A stretch of 64,000 nucleotides of DNA, taken from assembly GCA_040954595.2 (NCBI GenBank), contig CM082578.2, forward strand, positions 8,494,001-8,558,000. The letters are read 5' to 3'. The notes beneath the pieces are model-generated. The model was not told the origin of the DNA and searched no databases. It saw only the letters and a program-made list of their open reading frames with translations. Position numbers and translations under genes: made by a program. Shown here piece after piece: positions 12,805 through 40,466 of this stretch; position 1 is the stretch's first letter; each line of letters starts with the position of its first letter. Source of the stretch: Balanoglossus misakiensis (Eukaryota; Hemichordata).

Positions 12805-13218
12805 CCTCGAATCGTGACCCTATCAGGATAACAAGAGGATAATTGGCTTACGTTTAACCTTCTTTTCAATTCTCGATAAATACTGATAAATGTGTCGTGC
12901 CTGTGAGGAGGAAGTCAAGATATGTTATCAGCAAAAAATAAAACACCTCACAATGAAGTTATTAAAATTACCGTCATTTTAGAGTGATTGCTACAAAATC
13001 CATGGGTGTACTTGAACGAAAATAATTTTTTCAACATATGTAATTGTGTTGTCATATATACCTGTGGTAAACAAAATAAATGAGATATTTATCAAACAAA
13101 GCAGTCTAGTAAACAGCAAAGGCTTTGATTAGAGTTTCGTTTCATTTCATTTCAGACATGACAGTTATAACCTGAACGAACGAAGTTGAGAGCTGAGACG
13201 TCACATCACGTGTTTGCG

Positions 13219-27754
<14,536 letters not shown>

Positions 27755-28627
27755 ATATTAGTCAAGTGATACATTCCGCTTCCCAGAAGCCGGTCAACAT
27801 ACAGCAAAGAACGAGAAGAGAATAAGTTGGTATTTCCAGGGGGTATATAATGACGCACATGTGCATTTCGGAGGTGGTTGGGTGGTGTGTGACGCCAATA
27901 ATGATGCAGTAATGTCCTACGCAGTTATATCTTTTCCCGAAAATCGTATTATTTTATTTATTTTAAAGCTACTCCTATAACATTCTTCGCGTTAAAAGAT
28001 AGTCCACAACATTATAAAATATAAAATCAAGATATTTATCACATCGACAAACTTTTTGTGTAATAGAGATCACTGTAAGGGTCGTGGTATTTAGGCGGCC
28101 AACTTGTTCGTCAATTTACTGGATATATGGATTTTTTCCAGTGGTCTTTTGACACTATGATTGTTACTTTTCGTATTTTGTATACGGTCTGTCTGTATAC
28201 GGACCACTTTTTACACAAAACCAGCACACAGATTAAAATATTTCCACTAAGTTTATTATTAAACACGTAATAATATTTAAAAATAAGTGCGACAATATTA
28301 TCCGTGAACGAAGTTCCCCTCTTCACTCAAGTTTTCTTGAAAATCCGCCCCTGGGGCGCATACTACCGTAAGCGTACAAAGGAACGTCTGCGCGGTGAAA
28401 ACAAATCCAAAAAGCGCTATAAAATCATTTTGTCCGCGCCACTTGTGGCTCAGCAATTATGCTGTTGACGTTGTTTGTCTGCCACAGCTCAGTACAGTGA
28501 ACTCGGAATAGCCTTTAATATGCATCCAATGTCACAAAACGGCCAGTGTGAGAGACTGCATAGTAGGCTCCATGGTGGGACGAAGTAGGCCTTTTCATTG
28601 ACACGGTTATAAAAGTTGACGACCATT
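27755..28627. other. Convergent intergenic stretch
   Basis: Shared 3' territory of the NWD1-like gene (plus) and the GPI-protein gene (minus). TTTATT at 28252-28257 would be an AATAAA for the minus gene. No other gene or repeat is visible. Confidence 0.45.
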
Positions 28628-30503
28628 TCAAACAACGGACAGGACACTAAACAGAAGGACCGCAAGAAAGGCCGGGACAGATGACTTCAAAGACAGCGCG
28701 GATCCCGGACCGCCATCATCGCCGACTTTATCGTCGTCGTTAACTCCATCATCACTGACGCTGCCACCGTTATCTGTTGCAGATGTCGTGATTTCTTTCT
28801 CGCAGAAGAAATTCATCAATTTTCTCGAGTCTTCGGTGGCCTTCAACTGCTCCGCGGACAGTTGAGGGCAGTACCGCTTCGCCTTCTCTGTCTGACAAGT
28901 TGTGACGTCATCGTATACACTGCAGGTATAGATTTAAGTAATATGAAAGACAGGATCCAATCACCGAACTATAGTATAGGCCTAAAACCCACATATTCCT
29001 GCAAATTCGCAAGTTGTTGTGTACACTGGTATTTGAGAGATGTGAGACGACATTTCTCCTCGTAGCGGTGAAGTATGTGGAATTATGTATTAAAGAAAAA
29101 AAATGCATTATCACCGATTTGAAATGGGAGAACGTATATTCGAAAAAATTACATAAAAGAATGCACTCTGGTGTACAAAATAAGTCGTGTACCTGCAAAG
29201 CCTTTCGTCATAGGGATCTGTGCGGATGATCTCCATGAAAGTGTCGGAGCAGGGCGCCGCCGCGGTCGTCAGATCATCGCCGCATCCAGGTATGACCATT
29301 GCCGGGGAGAGCTGGTCCCAGTTGGTCACGTTGCCGCCGCAGAAGATCGACTCGTATCGCGGTGCTAGGCCAAGGAAACTTGAGGCGGCCATTGATAGGA
29401 TCATCTTCATGCCCATTGCGTCATCATCTGGCACGGCTTTGATGCAGGGAGAGCTGCGTGCACGCAAACATTCGTCTACGTTATTGACCGTCTCGCTGTT
29501 GAGTTAAAGCCAGAAGCAGAGGTATATACGTTATAATTGTGTTCGTTGATATGCGTTCGCAGAGAATCCAGTTTTCAGCATGTAGAAGAGAATAAGACGA
29601 CAATGGCGGCCATTTTGAATATCAACAATATTTTTGAAAAGATGTGAATTTCTAAGCTCGCCAGTTTTACATGGATTTTAAAAGCATTTTGCTTTCCCGT
29701 GTCCAGGGTAACTGGAGAAGGAGATTTCATACCTGCATTCATCTCGACTTTTTCTCAGCGTTGTGAGCATGTCCGTCATACATGACCCCACCAATCCAGA
29801 AACCCACAAGGTTACGTCCTCCGGGGTAGGTGGACATCTCCGAGCCTGCGTGTGACCCACCAGAATCACTAAGACTGCAAGGAAAAAGAGCGTTTCCGTG
29901 ACATATTACAAAAAAACAGTCTTTCCAATTTTGATGTACAAAGGGCGAAGTTTATGGTGGACATTTGACGACTACCACTATTTTTCATAGCATACTGTGA
30001 CACTACTGTATTGCAACACTGACTTCGTTGCCCTGTCTTCATCGTCGTAAACTACAGGACCCTTTAAAGGCATGCGCGACATCAGGTACTGCATTCCCAA
30101 GAGAGGGATGTAGTTTTGTGGTCGTTCTTGGTGCTGTTATAAAGCTCTGGCTCTCGAAAATGCGTTTATTTAGAAAAGAAAGTCCCGTCAGATTTTGACC
30201 GCTTCATTGGTAATTGAGCTTCTACGGCATCGACGTCCACAACTTATACACACGAAAATGTTTCAAATAATCACCACAGTGATGGCATTCAATGCAAACT
30301 CTTCATTCTCGGAAGCTACTGTAGTATTTTGAAAAACAGCAACATCATTGGCCCCTGAAAACAACACGTTCAAAACAACCTGATATCCATCGTATCCACC
30401 GTTAGGCTCTCATCCTCGCCAAAGAAAACTCTTTAAAGGGAAATTTGATAAAAATTCACTCACCTGTGAGACAGAGAGAGGCGTAGAAACTCCGGGACAC
30501 CAT
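28628..30503 (-). CDS. Secreted cysteine-rich protein, probably GPI-anchored, family unknown
   Basis: Minus-strand exons 30464-30503, 29733-29874, 29193-29495 and 28628-28919 give 258 aa with closing phases. Residues 1-24 form a signal peptide: MVSRSF, a hydrophobic core (LVILVG), then cleavage near HTQA/RRCPP. The mature part has about twelve cysteines spread over ~170 residues (SGLVGSC, RDEC, VDEC, SSPC, SIFCGGN, IPGC, AAPC, ERLC, TTC, RYC, FFC) and an N-glycosylation sequon in GGNVTNWD. An acidic, disordered linker (DDGVNDDDKVGDDGG) leads to a C-terminal GPI signal: small residues GPGSALS, a spacer, and the hydrophobic end VPAFLAVLLFSVLSVV with no charged tail. That points to an outer-surface protein, likely disulfide-rich and helical. 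I do not recognise the cysteine spacing, and no function is inferred. Exon 1 codes only 13 residues. Confidence 0.72.
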
Positions 30504-30980
30504 TGCAAGTCACCTGCAAAATGTCGGATCGACGCGTCAGCACAGCAGCCAACAAACGACTCCCGGTAAATACCTAGTTCAAAATTTACAGACACAACGT
30601 ATACGTTTTACGACATTTTAAGCTGTATAAAACATGTGATGAACATTCAAGGCACGCACGCCTGTCTAACGAGTGTGTCAGACCAAAGCGAAACAATTCG
30701 GAAATTGCGCGATGCTTGAACTCAATAAAACATAAGTTGATCAACATGTTTGGATACCGTTGCATAGTTTTCATAACAAATGAGACTGGAAAATCAGTAG
30801 GGGAAAAATAAAACAGACTGAACCCTGTGTGTCAGTGAAAAGGAATCTTCGCATCACAGGCCACGCCCCGGGCCGTGTCAATTTGCCCGATCTCGTCATG
30901 GGTCCTATCAAATGACGATGTGAAAATTCGCATATTTTAACAGAATGGAGGTACATGTAAAGGATAATTGTCGGTTTGCA

Positions 30981-31050
30981 CTGACTGACTAACTGACTGA
31001 CTGACTGACTGACTGACTGACTGACTGAATGAATGAATGAATGAATGAAT
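30981..31050. repeat. (CTGA)n then (GAAT)n compound microsatellite
   Basis: Tetranucleotide run that changes from CTGA to GAAT units in intergenic DNA. Confidence 0.9.
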
Positions 31051-32937
31051 CATTCACCTGTCCTATTATCATGAATGCCTCTCCCGAAAGAGTTGATGAA
31101 GTTATCGGTTTAGTATTCTCACTTATCTTTCAATTTGCTGTCATCAATATAATTTAATACAAAATATATATTCAAACAGGAAAATATGCAAATAGAAACT
31201 CCAAATATTAAACATTTTGGCGGTTGCATATGCGTGAATTACGCCAACTCTGTACATCGGGCACACTTGAATAGTTATGGGTTCATGCGCAGACACGGAG
31301 CTGGCTGTTTATGGTTCATGGTAATAAGCTTACACAGGAAATACTATTACTTGAAAAATGCAGTTCCCGCAGTTTTACACATTTCACAAAGGGTATCGAC
31401 AAATGGCTGGATATTAAAGTTGAAATAACGATGCGGTACGCTGTAATCTAGAACGCCTTCCTTCTCCCGGTATTTCAATCCCGCTGGATAGTGGCAATTC
31501 CTCTTAATATAGGATTACACTGACTGTAAATGTATGCCTGCTATACCGTTTACAAAACAAAGGGAAAGTCTGGATTGTTGAATTTGACCGGCAGAGTAGA
31601 GCGATGGGCAATCCCAATGCCATTTACATACACAACACGAGATGGGCCCACCCCTGCGACATAAAAGTCCGACAACATCGATCTGCACGACGGTGTCGTA
31701 ATTTCGACAAGATCAAACCGCTTCACAGATTTTAATGTCGGGTGTTTCTTTTTTCATTCATCTTCGTGCTCGGAATACAAATTATGGGTGTTTTTCAGAT
31801 TTGCAACGCTTTCGGTCACTGGTAATAAAAGTTTATATTTCATCAAGAGCACGGCGCGTTGAATTTTACGAGAGTGAATTTACATGTAACTGGCCCAGTA
31901 GCCGTCCGCCTGATTTATAACTCCTGCTCGTGATCTCTCCCAGGAGCAAGGCGATGCTCCCCGGGGGTGTCGCACACATCAGTGCTTCACCTCAAAACAT
32001 CAAGCTCTCAGTTGCATATGTATCCCCCGTAAAGACCGAATGAGCTCACCCCCTGGGCTGGGTGACATCAATGCCATCGAGCGTTTTTCATCGTATTTTC
32101 TGTCCCCCACCCTATACAACTTCTTCATTTGCTATTGACCTCGAACTTAGTTGATGGCCGCTGTACTTGAAGGGTTGTGAAATTCATCATTTCTACTTTT
32201 AACGGTCGCGATTTTTGAATATCATTTGCTGATGGGGTGTTCAGTGTGTGCCTTAGCATGCAGACTGTAGATAAACAAACATTATGGGAAGGATATCCTT
32301 GTTACGAGCAAGGGTGCATGGCAAGAGATCGCCGGGGATCATATCCATTTGCACACTATTGAAAACAACACAGTCGAAATGAACATTTGAACATAATGCG
32401 TTATACGTACTACCCGGCAAATAACATGATTAATGCATAAATACACAGAAAATTCACGAATATACAGAGCAGACAACAAAGAATGCATGTGTCAAATTCA
32501 ATTACACGAGGGATGACTCTGGAGAATGGCATTCTACAGTCGTAGACCCTTATCCGCACAGTATTTTTACGCGTAAAACACCCAACTTTTTTGTCTCGTA
32601 GGTTTCTGATCAGACATGATGAAGAGATCCGTTCCAAATTAAATCCGTGTGCTAAGCAAAAGAATCAGTGTTCGAAATTTTCTTCCTGTTAAAAAAATAG
32701 AAATGTTTACACCAGGGAGCGTTACCACCGAGTGACCCGAGACCTCGCCTGCTACGGTCATCCACTGGAATATTTTGCCGAGCGCGGGTATAGGCCTAAT
32801 AAAACCATAGGCCATCATCTGACCCACATCCCAAGCGCGTTGCATGCGTGCCTACTATCATAAAAAATAACCACTGGCACGACACTTGCCCTGCGCCAAA
32901 CCCATCGGAAGTCATATTCCATCGTTTCTGGGATAGA

Positions 32938-32967
32938 GAAAGGGAGAGAGAGAGAGAGAGAGAGAGA
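32938..32967. repeat. (GA)n microsatellite
   Basis: Short GA dinucleotide run in intergenic DNA. Confidence 0.85.
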
Positions 32968-34628
32968 AAACGAGGAATCTTGACTAGTCGCTGGCACTAC
33001 TGTACGAACCTGCTGGACGGTTGCAATCACGTCAGATTGATGGAAACGCAGTGCGATTTCTGCAAGCTATCACTAAAGTGCGCTCAAATGATTTTAGTGG
33101 TACTTATAGTCTCCGTCATAAACCCCCACCCACCCAAACGTTACAAAAGGACTCCATTTGCGCCATGGTAGTTAAACTTACCCTGCTATATGATGGTTCA
33201 GTTGTGGTGAGCGGCAGATGTTCGCGAAGGAGTCAAAACCTAGGGACGGTTCATAAAATATATCACGCGGGTTGATGACACGGTTTAGTCGTCACTCTGA
33301 AAATTAACATCCCAGTACTATTCTTAAAAAAAAAAAACAGGTGTGCGTCACAGTATATGAAAATTTGAAATGTATGCGACGTTGTTTATCCTAGAAACTG
33401 GAATTGTGCAAATTAATAAAGGTTGAGGCGGACACAGGGATCCCCCCAGCAGTAAACATTATAAAAGATATATTTATATGTTCGTTTACACCTCACCTCG
33501 ATTTAAGAGTAGAATCCCTAGATTCCAATATTTATGTAACGAGCGGGAGAAAAACAGGTTTATGACCGCTCTACGCATGACAAATGAAATGAATTCCGTG
33601 TTGACTGACGTTTCTGTAAAATCCTGTATGCAACACGTCACTCGTCTTCTCTGATCGAGGTCAAGGGTCAATCTGCTCACCAGATGCGAAAATGTTCTTA
33701 GCCCGCTCTCGTCTTCGCTGGCACTGGAATGCTTATGTGCAGTAGGGCAAGTGATCTTTGAGAGTGAAGTAGACGAATACATTTAAAAACCAAATTTCGA
33801 AATTTTATAGTACATTTCCCTTTAATCTTAACGACGTTTCTCCATTTGACATTTCCAGTATTGCCGTCCTGGTTTATTGTTATGTCAGATCAGTCAGTCA
33901 CTTGACAGAGAGTGGTTTACAAGTTTTATAACTGGCGATGATTTTACAACCACGGAGCAATACACCAAGCCTATAAAATGCTAAAATGATCTGTAGGCAT
34001 AATATAGGATAATCTTTACTTGAAATGCATTTTGACGTGTTTCGCCTTTAAAATATGTCAGAGAAGACTTGTTGGGGAGGGGAAACGTCTTTGAGAACAT
34101 TTCATTGGGCTAACTGGAAGGCAAACATGCCGTAAATCGTAAATCGGAACGTTGCACTACAAGTCAGTGAAATTCTTGACATTCATGGCAGAATCTTGGT
34201 TGATGGAGGTGTCATCGTGCATAGCAGACTGTCTCGCCAAGTTTGATTTCAGTGAAGTCGGTCTATGCATGGCAAACTCGATCAAAATGAGAATACTTTA
34301 ACTCAATTTTATCACAAGCTCAAGACACGACAGGTTAACATCTCCCCAGCCACGTTATTTTAAGCCTGCACGAGGGATGTTGGTATCGGACCATTAAAAT
34401 GGTATTGATGGTGAAGCAAGTTATTGGCCAATTTAGCCTGTTTGGCACCTGTTTCTAGTCTGTTTTCATGTCGGCTGTGAGGGCGCTATTGTACCGGAGA
34501 AATTCCAGCTCCAGATGAATGTTAAACGAGCCGTCAAAGTTTTCATTACAGCCAGCCATAGTCCGGTTGCTAGCTTAAAAAAACTATAAAACCAACACAC
34601 AACTGATTACTTTCAACACAGTTTACAC

Positions 34629-34634
34629 TTTATT
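34629..34634 (-). promoter_or_regulatory. Possible polyadenylation signal of PIERCE1
   Basis: TTTATT on the plus strand reads AATAAA on the minus strand, about 610 bases past the stop of the Pierce gene. Confidence 0.35.
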
Positions 34635-35247
34635 TTCTCAAAAAAATAACTCCAATAGCCATCAACATACTTGCAGGAATACACCACTTGTTCATGGTGG
34701 ATACTGTTCAAAGTTGAGTAAAATGACCACACTGGAAAGTTTTTTTCTCTTCACTGTACTTTAAATTTTTACATGTAACTAACTCAAACTGATGTGTAAA
34801 TTTCGTAGATTTTTTTGGCATTATTTGAGAATGTACAGCCTATCTATCTAACCAACTAATAACCTACTCTGTCTTTAACGTCAAAAGCAAAAGCCATCCT
34901 TGATGCATACACTGACATCATTGCTATGGCAACAAAACTACACTTTGGGTATAACTAGATGGATTCATAGCCAACTCGTTTGACGATAAATACAAACCAA
35001 AAGTACCCAACAACAAACTTTGCTCTGTACAACATTTTAATCTCTGCATCATGAAGTGGCTTCAAAAACAGTCTGTACATGCCAATACTTCAGTATTTTT
35101 GAATAAATTACCAATGTTTTTTCAAGTATTTTCCTAGATGTTCCAACAGTCAGGAGAAATTCCACTATGAGATGATCCTGTTATTTGCTTAGAAAAGAGT
35201 CTGTATGGTTTTAAAATTCATTCAGCTGTGGGGCAGTGGGATGCTGA

Positions 35248-37002
35248 TCAAACTCGGCTGACATCCATTCCAGTGTTAAGTCCTTTGTTGCGATACATAC
35301 CACATTTACCAAGTGGCTGAAATGAATCAAAAAGATGAACAGTCAATTTTTTTGCAGAAGATTAAAATGTGAATCTTGCTATATTGCAACTGTTAGTCTG
35401 TTGAAATGAATGCAATATTTGTACATTATCAAAATCTGTGATCTACAAGTTTTATCATTATCTGCCTTTCTTCTGTGACATTTCCACGAAAGTGTAACTG
35501 TCAAAAACATTCCGTTTTACTTACTTCTGAAAATTTTTGTGTTCTTGCATGGAAACTTGTTGGCATTGTGTGCACTGATGGTGGCTTTGAACCGTATGTC
35601 ATATTTGTTGTCCTATACATTGGGTGTTGTGGTTTAATGTCATAACCATCAAACCATTCTGCAATGGAATAAAAAAGACTATGTCAGTCAAGCAGGAAGA
35701 TAAACAGCTATGGTATCTATACTCCATGATGCTAGTTTCATTGTTATCAGTCTGTTCTGTGTGAAAGCACCGATGACCAGCACATGTTGGGATCATGCAG
35801 TTGGTCAATATTCTAAATATTAATCATAGCATTTGATGAACTACATGAATTGGTGAAGGGTGTTTCTGTGAAGATTGTTGCTAATGGAGAGAAATATGTG
35901 CCTAAATGCTGTCAGAATGAAAATAGGGGGAAGTATTTTCTAATGCCAGTGCCTCTTGTGCACAATATGACCCAATCAAATGTTTTGACAAGGTTACACA
36001 CCTTCACTGCTATGTTGTGGCATTTCAGGTGGAATCTTCTGTGTACAAGAAAAAATGGGATTACCAGGACTAGCACAGGCTTCTAAATAAAGAAAGAGAA
36101 ACTTGTGTTAGTCTTGCAATGATGCTTAGACGCCAACACCCAAATTGCATCATGATATTTCCAATATTTTTCTTTGAAATGGGGCATCTTTATGTTGTCT
36201 GTTAGTCTCAACCTGTTGACTACATAGTCAAGGCTGAACCCTACAACTACAAACAATCAAGGAGTAATGAATGTAGACCAGGAAATCAGAGATCAATTTG
36301 ACATCCACTTCAATTTGGAATGGGTGCCGTAGGTTCATGATGCAAGGTGGGTTGTTGACTGTCTTGCCGTTCGATAAAATCAGAATTCATACCAGGATTA
36401 TCAAAACGAGCTGGAATGCTGTGCGTTCTATAGTAGTCGGATGTCTTTGCGCCTTTAGGTATCATACCTCCAGTGCCTGTGTATGTGCCTTCTGTTGTAC
36501 CTAGTCCATTATCACCGACAACCTGGAAAAACAAATATCATTTATTATAAAGTATGTCACTTGTTGAATTGGCATTCGTCTTCATGGATAATGCCATGAT
36601 ATGTGTACTAAACTGACAAGAAATTTCATCTTGATTTGGTTTTCTTGACAAAAGTGATACAGTAAACCAAAGTTTAGAAATAGAACATTTGACAATGATG
36701 ACTGGCATCTCTTTCTGGACTCAACACAACAATCATTTGAATGAACTTAGTTGGAATATGACTGACAACGAATTGCAAATGTACGGTAAGGAATACATAC
36801 TAGTACAATATACTGGTTACCTCATTAACAGTGATAAAATATAATGTTTTATAGAAACACCGCAAACGATACACCAAGCAACACTGCAGTCAGCTGTACA
36901 ATGTCACTCAACAACAGTGTGTAAAATGGACAGTTCTTCATGCTGACACACAGTAAAACTCACCTCGTGTGGTAACGTTAGTTTGTTTTCTGCTCCAGCC
37001 AT
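35248..37002 (-). CDS. PIERCE1: Piercer of microtubule wall (PIERCE1/2), ciliary doublet inner protein
   Basis: Minus-strand exons 36964-37002, 36393-36522, 35525-35658 and 35248-35316 give 123 aa (human PIERCE1 is 136). The diagnostic order is present: KTSDYYRTHSIPARFDNP, EWFDGY, MYRTTNMTYGSKPPSVHTMP, then QKFSE and GMYRNKGLNT. Pierce proteins bind inside the A-tubule of ciliary doublet microtubules and help to dock outer dynein arms in motile cilia. The vertebrate paralogues PIERCE1 (C9orf116) and PIERCE2 are too similar to separate here; the symbol marks the family. The donor after exon 2 (CCTG|GTATGA) matters: reading through it gives a false C-terminus. The start codon lies 527 bases from that of NICN1, in divergent orientation. 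Confidence 0.92.
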
Positions 37003-37529
37003 TTTAAAACAACGAAAATCTCACAAAAATGGGGGAGCTAGTTAGGAATTCGCGTACGAGTGAAAAGCTTCCAGCTGCAGAAGGTTTGGATGATCAGCGC
37101 AATATGGCGGTGTCTATGTTTATTCCATCAATGCACAGGCCGTTGCTACCCACAACCTCGAGATAAACAAAGATGGCGATTCCATTATACATTAGTTCAA
37201 AGGGGTGGTAGGTCAATTGCACTTACATATTTCTGTATTTTAAGATTTTTAACCGTAACAAAACCAAAAGAAAACATCTTTTTTGATTCAATATTGTTTT
37301 TGAGTTTATTTTTTAATCCTGAACTATGAATAGTTTTGTCCAACCCAACAAATATCTGCCTGCCAATGCACGCCCCCACACAGAAATGGTAAGCAGTCTG
37401 GCCGCTTTTTGTCTTGCGAGATCTCACGACCAGGAACGAGAACCATCATGGCGGACAAATCAACCTGAAGGGTAGACCTCATCACGTCGAAGTGTAATTT
37501 CTCCCATTTTGTCGCCAAATTTCGTGAAA
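37003..37529. promoter_or_regulatory. Candidate bidirectional promoter for PIERCE1 and NICN1
   Basis: The segment between two divergent start codons carries YY1-like ATGGCG words (AAGATGGCG at 37170, ATGGCGG at 37105 and 37447). The NICN1 ATG itself sits in AAAATGGCGGC. A degenerate RFX X-box-like sequence (GTTGCTACCCACAAC) is at 37142-37156. The start sites are not known. Confidence 0.45.
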
Positions 37530-39668
37530 ATGGCGGCAAAACCACTGAATTGCATCATAAAGAAACAGGTGATTTTAAAAATCGGCGATCCAAGGACAGA
37601 TTTTCACTCGGGCGCAGCCGTCATCGAAGTGGCTATGCCAAACATCAAGTCCATTGACGTAAGTGTTAATCGATTGATATGAACACCTACTGGGTATCTT
37701 CATAATGGTATCGTCAAAGATGTGCAGGATCTATGAGAAACGGACAATCACAGCTTTTCCCGGCATAGGTGTTGCTATCTTAGAACTAATGGCCAAATCC
37801 CACAAAAATAACAGCGGCATGCCTTTGAAAGTCTTTGGTCATAGCGCTACAGAAGGGGGAGTCCTTCCTAGCTCCATGCACAGACAAAGCAATTATAATT
37901 ATTCTTTTCAACAAGTGTATGGAGACGTTGGCTGTTATTGTAAATTTGACCATGCATATGTATTCTTTTAACTCTTACAGCTAGGAGACATTACATTCAA
38001 GAACAATTACACTGCCTTTCTGTCAATCAAAGTGAGGTGCAATTTCAAGAGTGCTGAAAGCACCAAGTATGGTAAGTAAAACTGTCATGGTCAATGTGGT
38101 ATGAGACTTGCCAAAAGTAGCCACACAAATATTACAACCTTTTGGCCTTACACGTGTATACATATGTTACTGTGTTGCTATAATTTACAAACAATCTACA
38201 TGCATCATCACATTAGCAAAAAAAAAATATATTCTCTGCTCTGCAGCCGATACTAAATGGATCACGGTGTTGAGGAGATATCCGTTGATGCCTGACCCCC
38301 ACTGTGAACCCGGGTCCCAAGATTATTTCACCGTCGGCAGGAAACAGGTAATTGACTTTTACCACGACCTTCATATGACCTTGGATTCTAGTATTTTCGC
38401 TGTTAGTGATATGTAAAGTTTGCAACTCAACACGTTTTTGTTTTCATTGTACAGATGACAGTAGAAGCCAACAGAGTGGCAGCTGTCCGGTTTGTTTTGC
38501 AACAACCATCGCCAGTGTGGAATCATTTCACAATTGAAGATATCAACTTATACGAGTATAAAGTAGATGTAAGTAATGCACTGTTTCTAATCCTAATCAC
38601 GGACTAGTATAAAAAAAACCCCACCTCATATCACTACTTACAAGCTCAATACCTGCATACTACACGTGGCACCCCAGAATGAGAAGAAAGACCAATGACT
38701 GCTGTTTGCGCTCTGGTTGCAGGCACCCTCTCCTGTGTCGTTGCCCCAATGGTTGTTGAAGAATGCCCACGGTGATGATGAAGAGGAAGAGAAAGAGGAG
38801 ATCACAGAGATCGAGGTGAGAATAAACAACGTTCAGTCATTCGGAGAAATCATGTCTGTAGTTACCAACTCAAGTTTTTCACATTTGAACAGGACTCGTA
38901 GCTTGCCATTCTATGTGACAACCAACCATTATCATCTGTGGCTGAGCGAGTACTATTTCCTTTGATCTTTAAATAGCTGGACTCTTCATTAGAATATTTT
39001 GTGGAATAGGCTCATTCTTGACAGATATAATTATGGTACATGATTCTTTTTCAGGGAGCTCCTCCGGTTGATAACATCTCAGCCGGTTTGCAACAACTTT
39101 GGGCGTTGACAGAATCTGTGAGAGCCAATCAAACAGCAGCATCACTTGGAAGATATGATGTAAGTACGGCCGTTCTTCCACTCTGTCCAAAATGATGAAA
39201 TACACTTATATTTCTTCATAGTGGTCATAAACAAGAATGAGAAAATTGGTTCACATATGTACTTGCATTTGGTTTGCAGAGGTTCTTTCATGTTGTGTGC
39301 TTTGTTAAAGGAACTGAGAGTCTGGTTAGACCGAATCTGCTTTTGAGAAGTTCTGGTGTCTTTTGAAAAAAAAAGAAAACATGAGATTGGCATTTGTATT
39401 ACACATGAAATGTTGTTTTTAGCAATAGATTTATTACCTCCCAAGGATGACATTGACATCATTGCTATAAAAAAAGCCAATCCCTCTTTTTGCAGTCATA
39501 CTACATGTATTACAGAAGCTGTACTCTCAATCTTTACTGATTCCATCTCCCATGTCTATATTCTTTGAATGGATCAAATTTACAAGATATTAAACTTTTT
39601 CTCTTTCCTTCCTGTTTCTTTCACAGATCGATGGCTGTTACGAGATCAATCTCCTCTCCTACACATGA
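37530..39668 (+). CDS. NICN1: Nicolin-1, tubulin polyglutamylase complex subunit
   Basis: Seven exons: 37530-37658, 37981-38071, 38247-38347, 38455-38568, 38723-38815, 39055-39159 and 39627-39668. They give 224 aa (human NICN1 is 213) with closing phases. Matches to nicolin run along the whole length: ITFKNNYTAFLSIKVR, LMPDPHCEPGSQDY, FVLQQPSPVWNHFTIEDI, LPQWLLKN, LQQLWALTESVRANQ, ASLGRYD and the C-terminal DGCYEINLLSYT. Nicolin-1 is a subunit of the neuronal/ciliary tubulin polyglutamylase complex, which adds glutamate chains to tubulin tails. An acidic insert (DDEEEEKEE) in exon 5 is extra relative to the human protein. A polyadenylation signal (AATAAA) follows at 40244. Confidence 0.95.
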
Positions 39669-40466
39669 TGAATGCCCTGAATCGTAGAATTATTTCGTTT
39701 TTCCACATCTCAGCTGGTTACTTGCCTCTTCAGGGAAACCAGGTTCTGAGTTCAGAGTGTCTACACGTGTCTCTGTGTGTATTCAAAGCCCAGGATTTGT
39801 CTGCTGTATGAAATGTTCAAAATCATTCATGGCTCATGGAAATTTTATGAAAGATGTTGTAATCATCGAAGGACAGCTGGAGATGTGATTTCTGAACAAT
39901 TGTGTTTGCTAGCGATGACTGGTGAAATCCAGTTCTTCTGCAATGTTTCTTGGTGGACCAGAAACAGCTGCGGTGTTGTGATGCAGTCTATCTTCGCGCT
40001 GCCAACCCCTCCTACTTCCCCCTCTCCCAGTGTTGCATTCTGGTTCAGAGTGACGATGCATTACACACTTTGGTACCATCTTTTCAGGTATGAAGGGTGG
40101 ACAAAATGTTCAAATGACGTGTTTACACAATAGTATCACAGGTGTAAGAATTTCATCTCATTTTCATAACTTCTGATGATTGGCACAAACCAAGTTGGAA
40201 GCATCATACTGATTGTAAATATTTTCTTTTTAAGTGTGATAGCAATAAATATGAGGGAAACATTTCTCTTTCAATCATCCCGTAGGGCCGTATTTTGTGT
40301 TTTTTTTGAGGTCGTGTCTAAGTAGGCTGATAAATGTGTGTGGCATAAACCATATAGTGCATCCAATTGCCCTGACATGTACAAAAGAATAATCAAATGA
40401 TTTCAACACATATTTGATACCAAAGTGAGGAACCATGGATAATTAAAATGAATGGTAAACAAAGTT
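39669..40466. other. NICN1 3' UTR and adjoining sequence
   Basis: Only chance frames follow the NICN1 stop. AATAAA at 40244-40249 is the likely 3' end. The stretch then runs to the edge of the first 88-bp repeat array. Confidence 0.5.

Larger units (their letters stand above)
11350..13156. other. Intergenic region upstream of the NWD1-like gene
   Basis: No coding gene is seen. The stretch holds a strong donor-like site (CCAG then GTAAGTCG at 11990), a GT microsatellite at 12609-12628 and a near-perfect palindrome at 12781-12804. A good acceptor (TTTCATTTCATTTCAG) ends at 13156, which makes a spliced 5' UTR possible. Confidence 0.45.
30504..34600. other. Large intergenic region without recognised genes
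   Basis: Only short chance frames occur, on both strands. It holds a CTGA/GAAT microsatellite (30981-31050), a GA run (32938-32967) and several 'taggcct'-type words. No exon chain with matching splice phases was found. Confidence 0.45.

Noticed and set aside
33486-33782. 98-codon minus-strand frame in the large intergenic region
   Set aside because: No domain, no convincing splice partners and ordinary length for chance in this stretch.
36310-36534. Continuous frame ending the Pierce protein at PTAPIPN
   Set aside because: It runs past the donor CCTG|GTATGA. Splicing to 35658 restores the conserved EWFDGY continuation.
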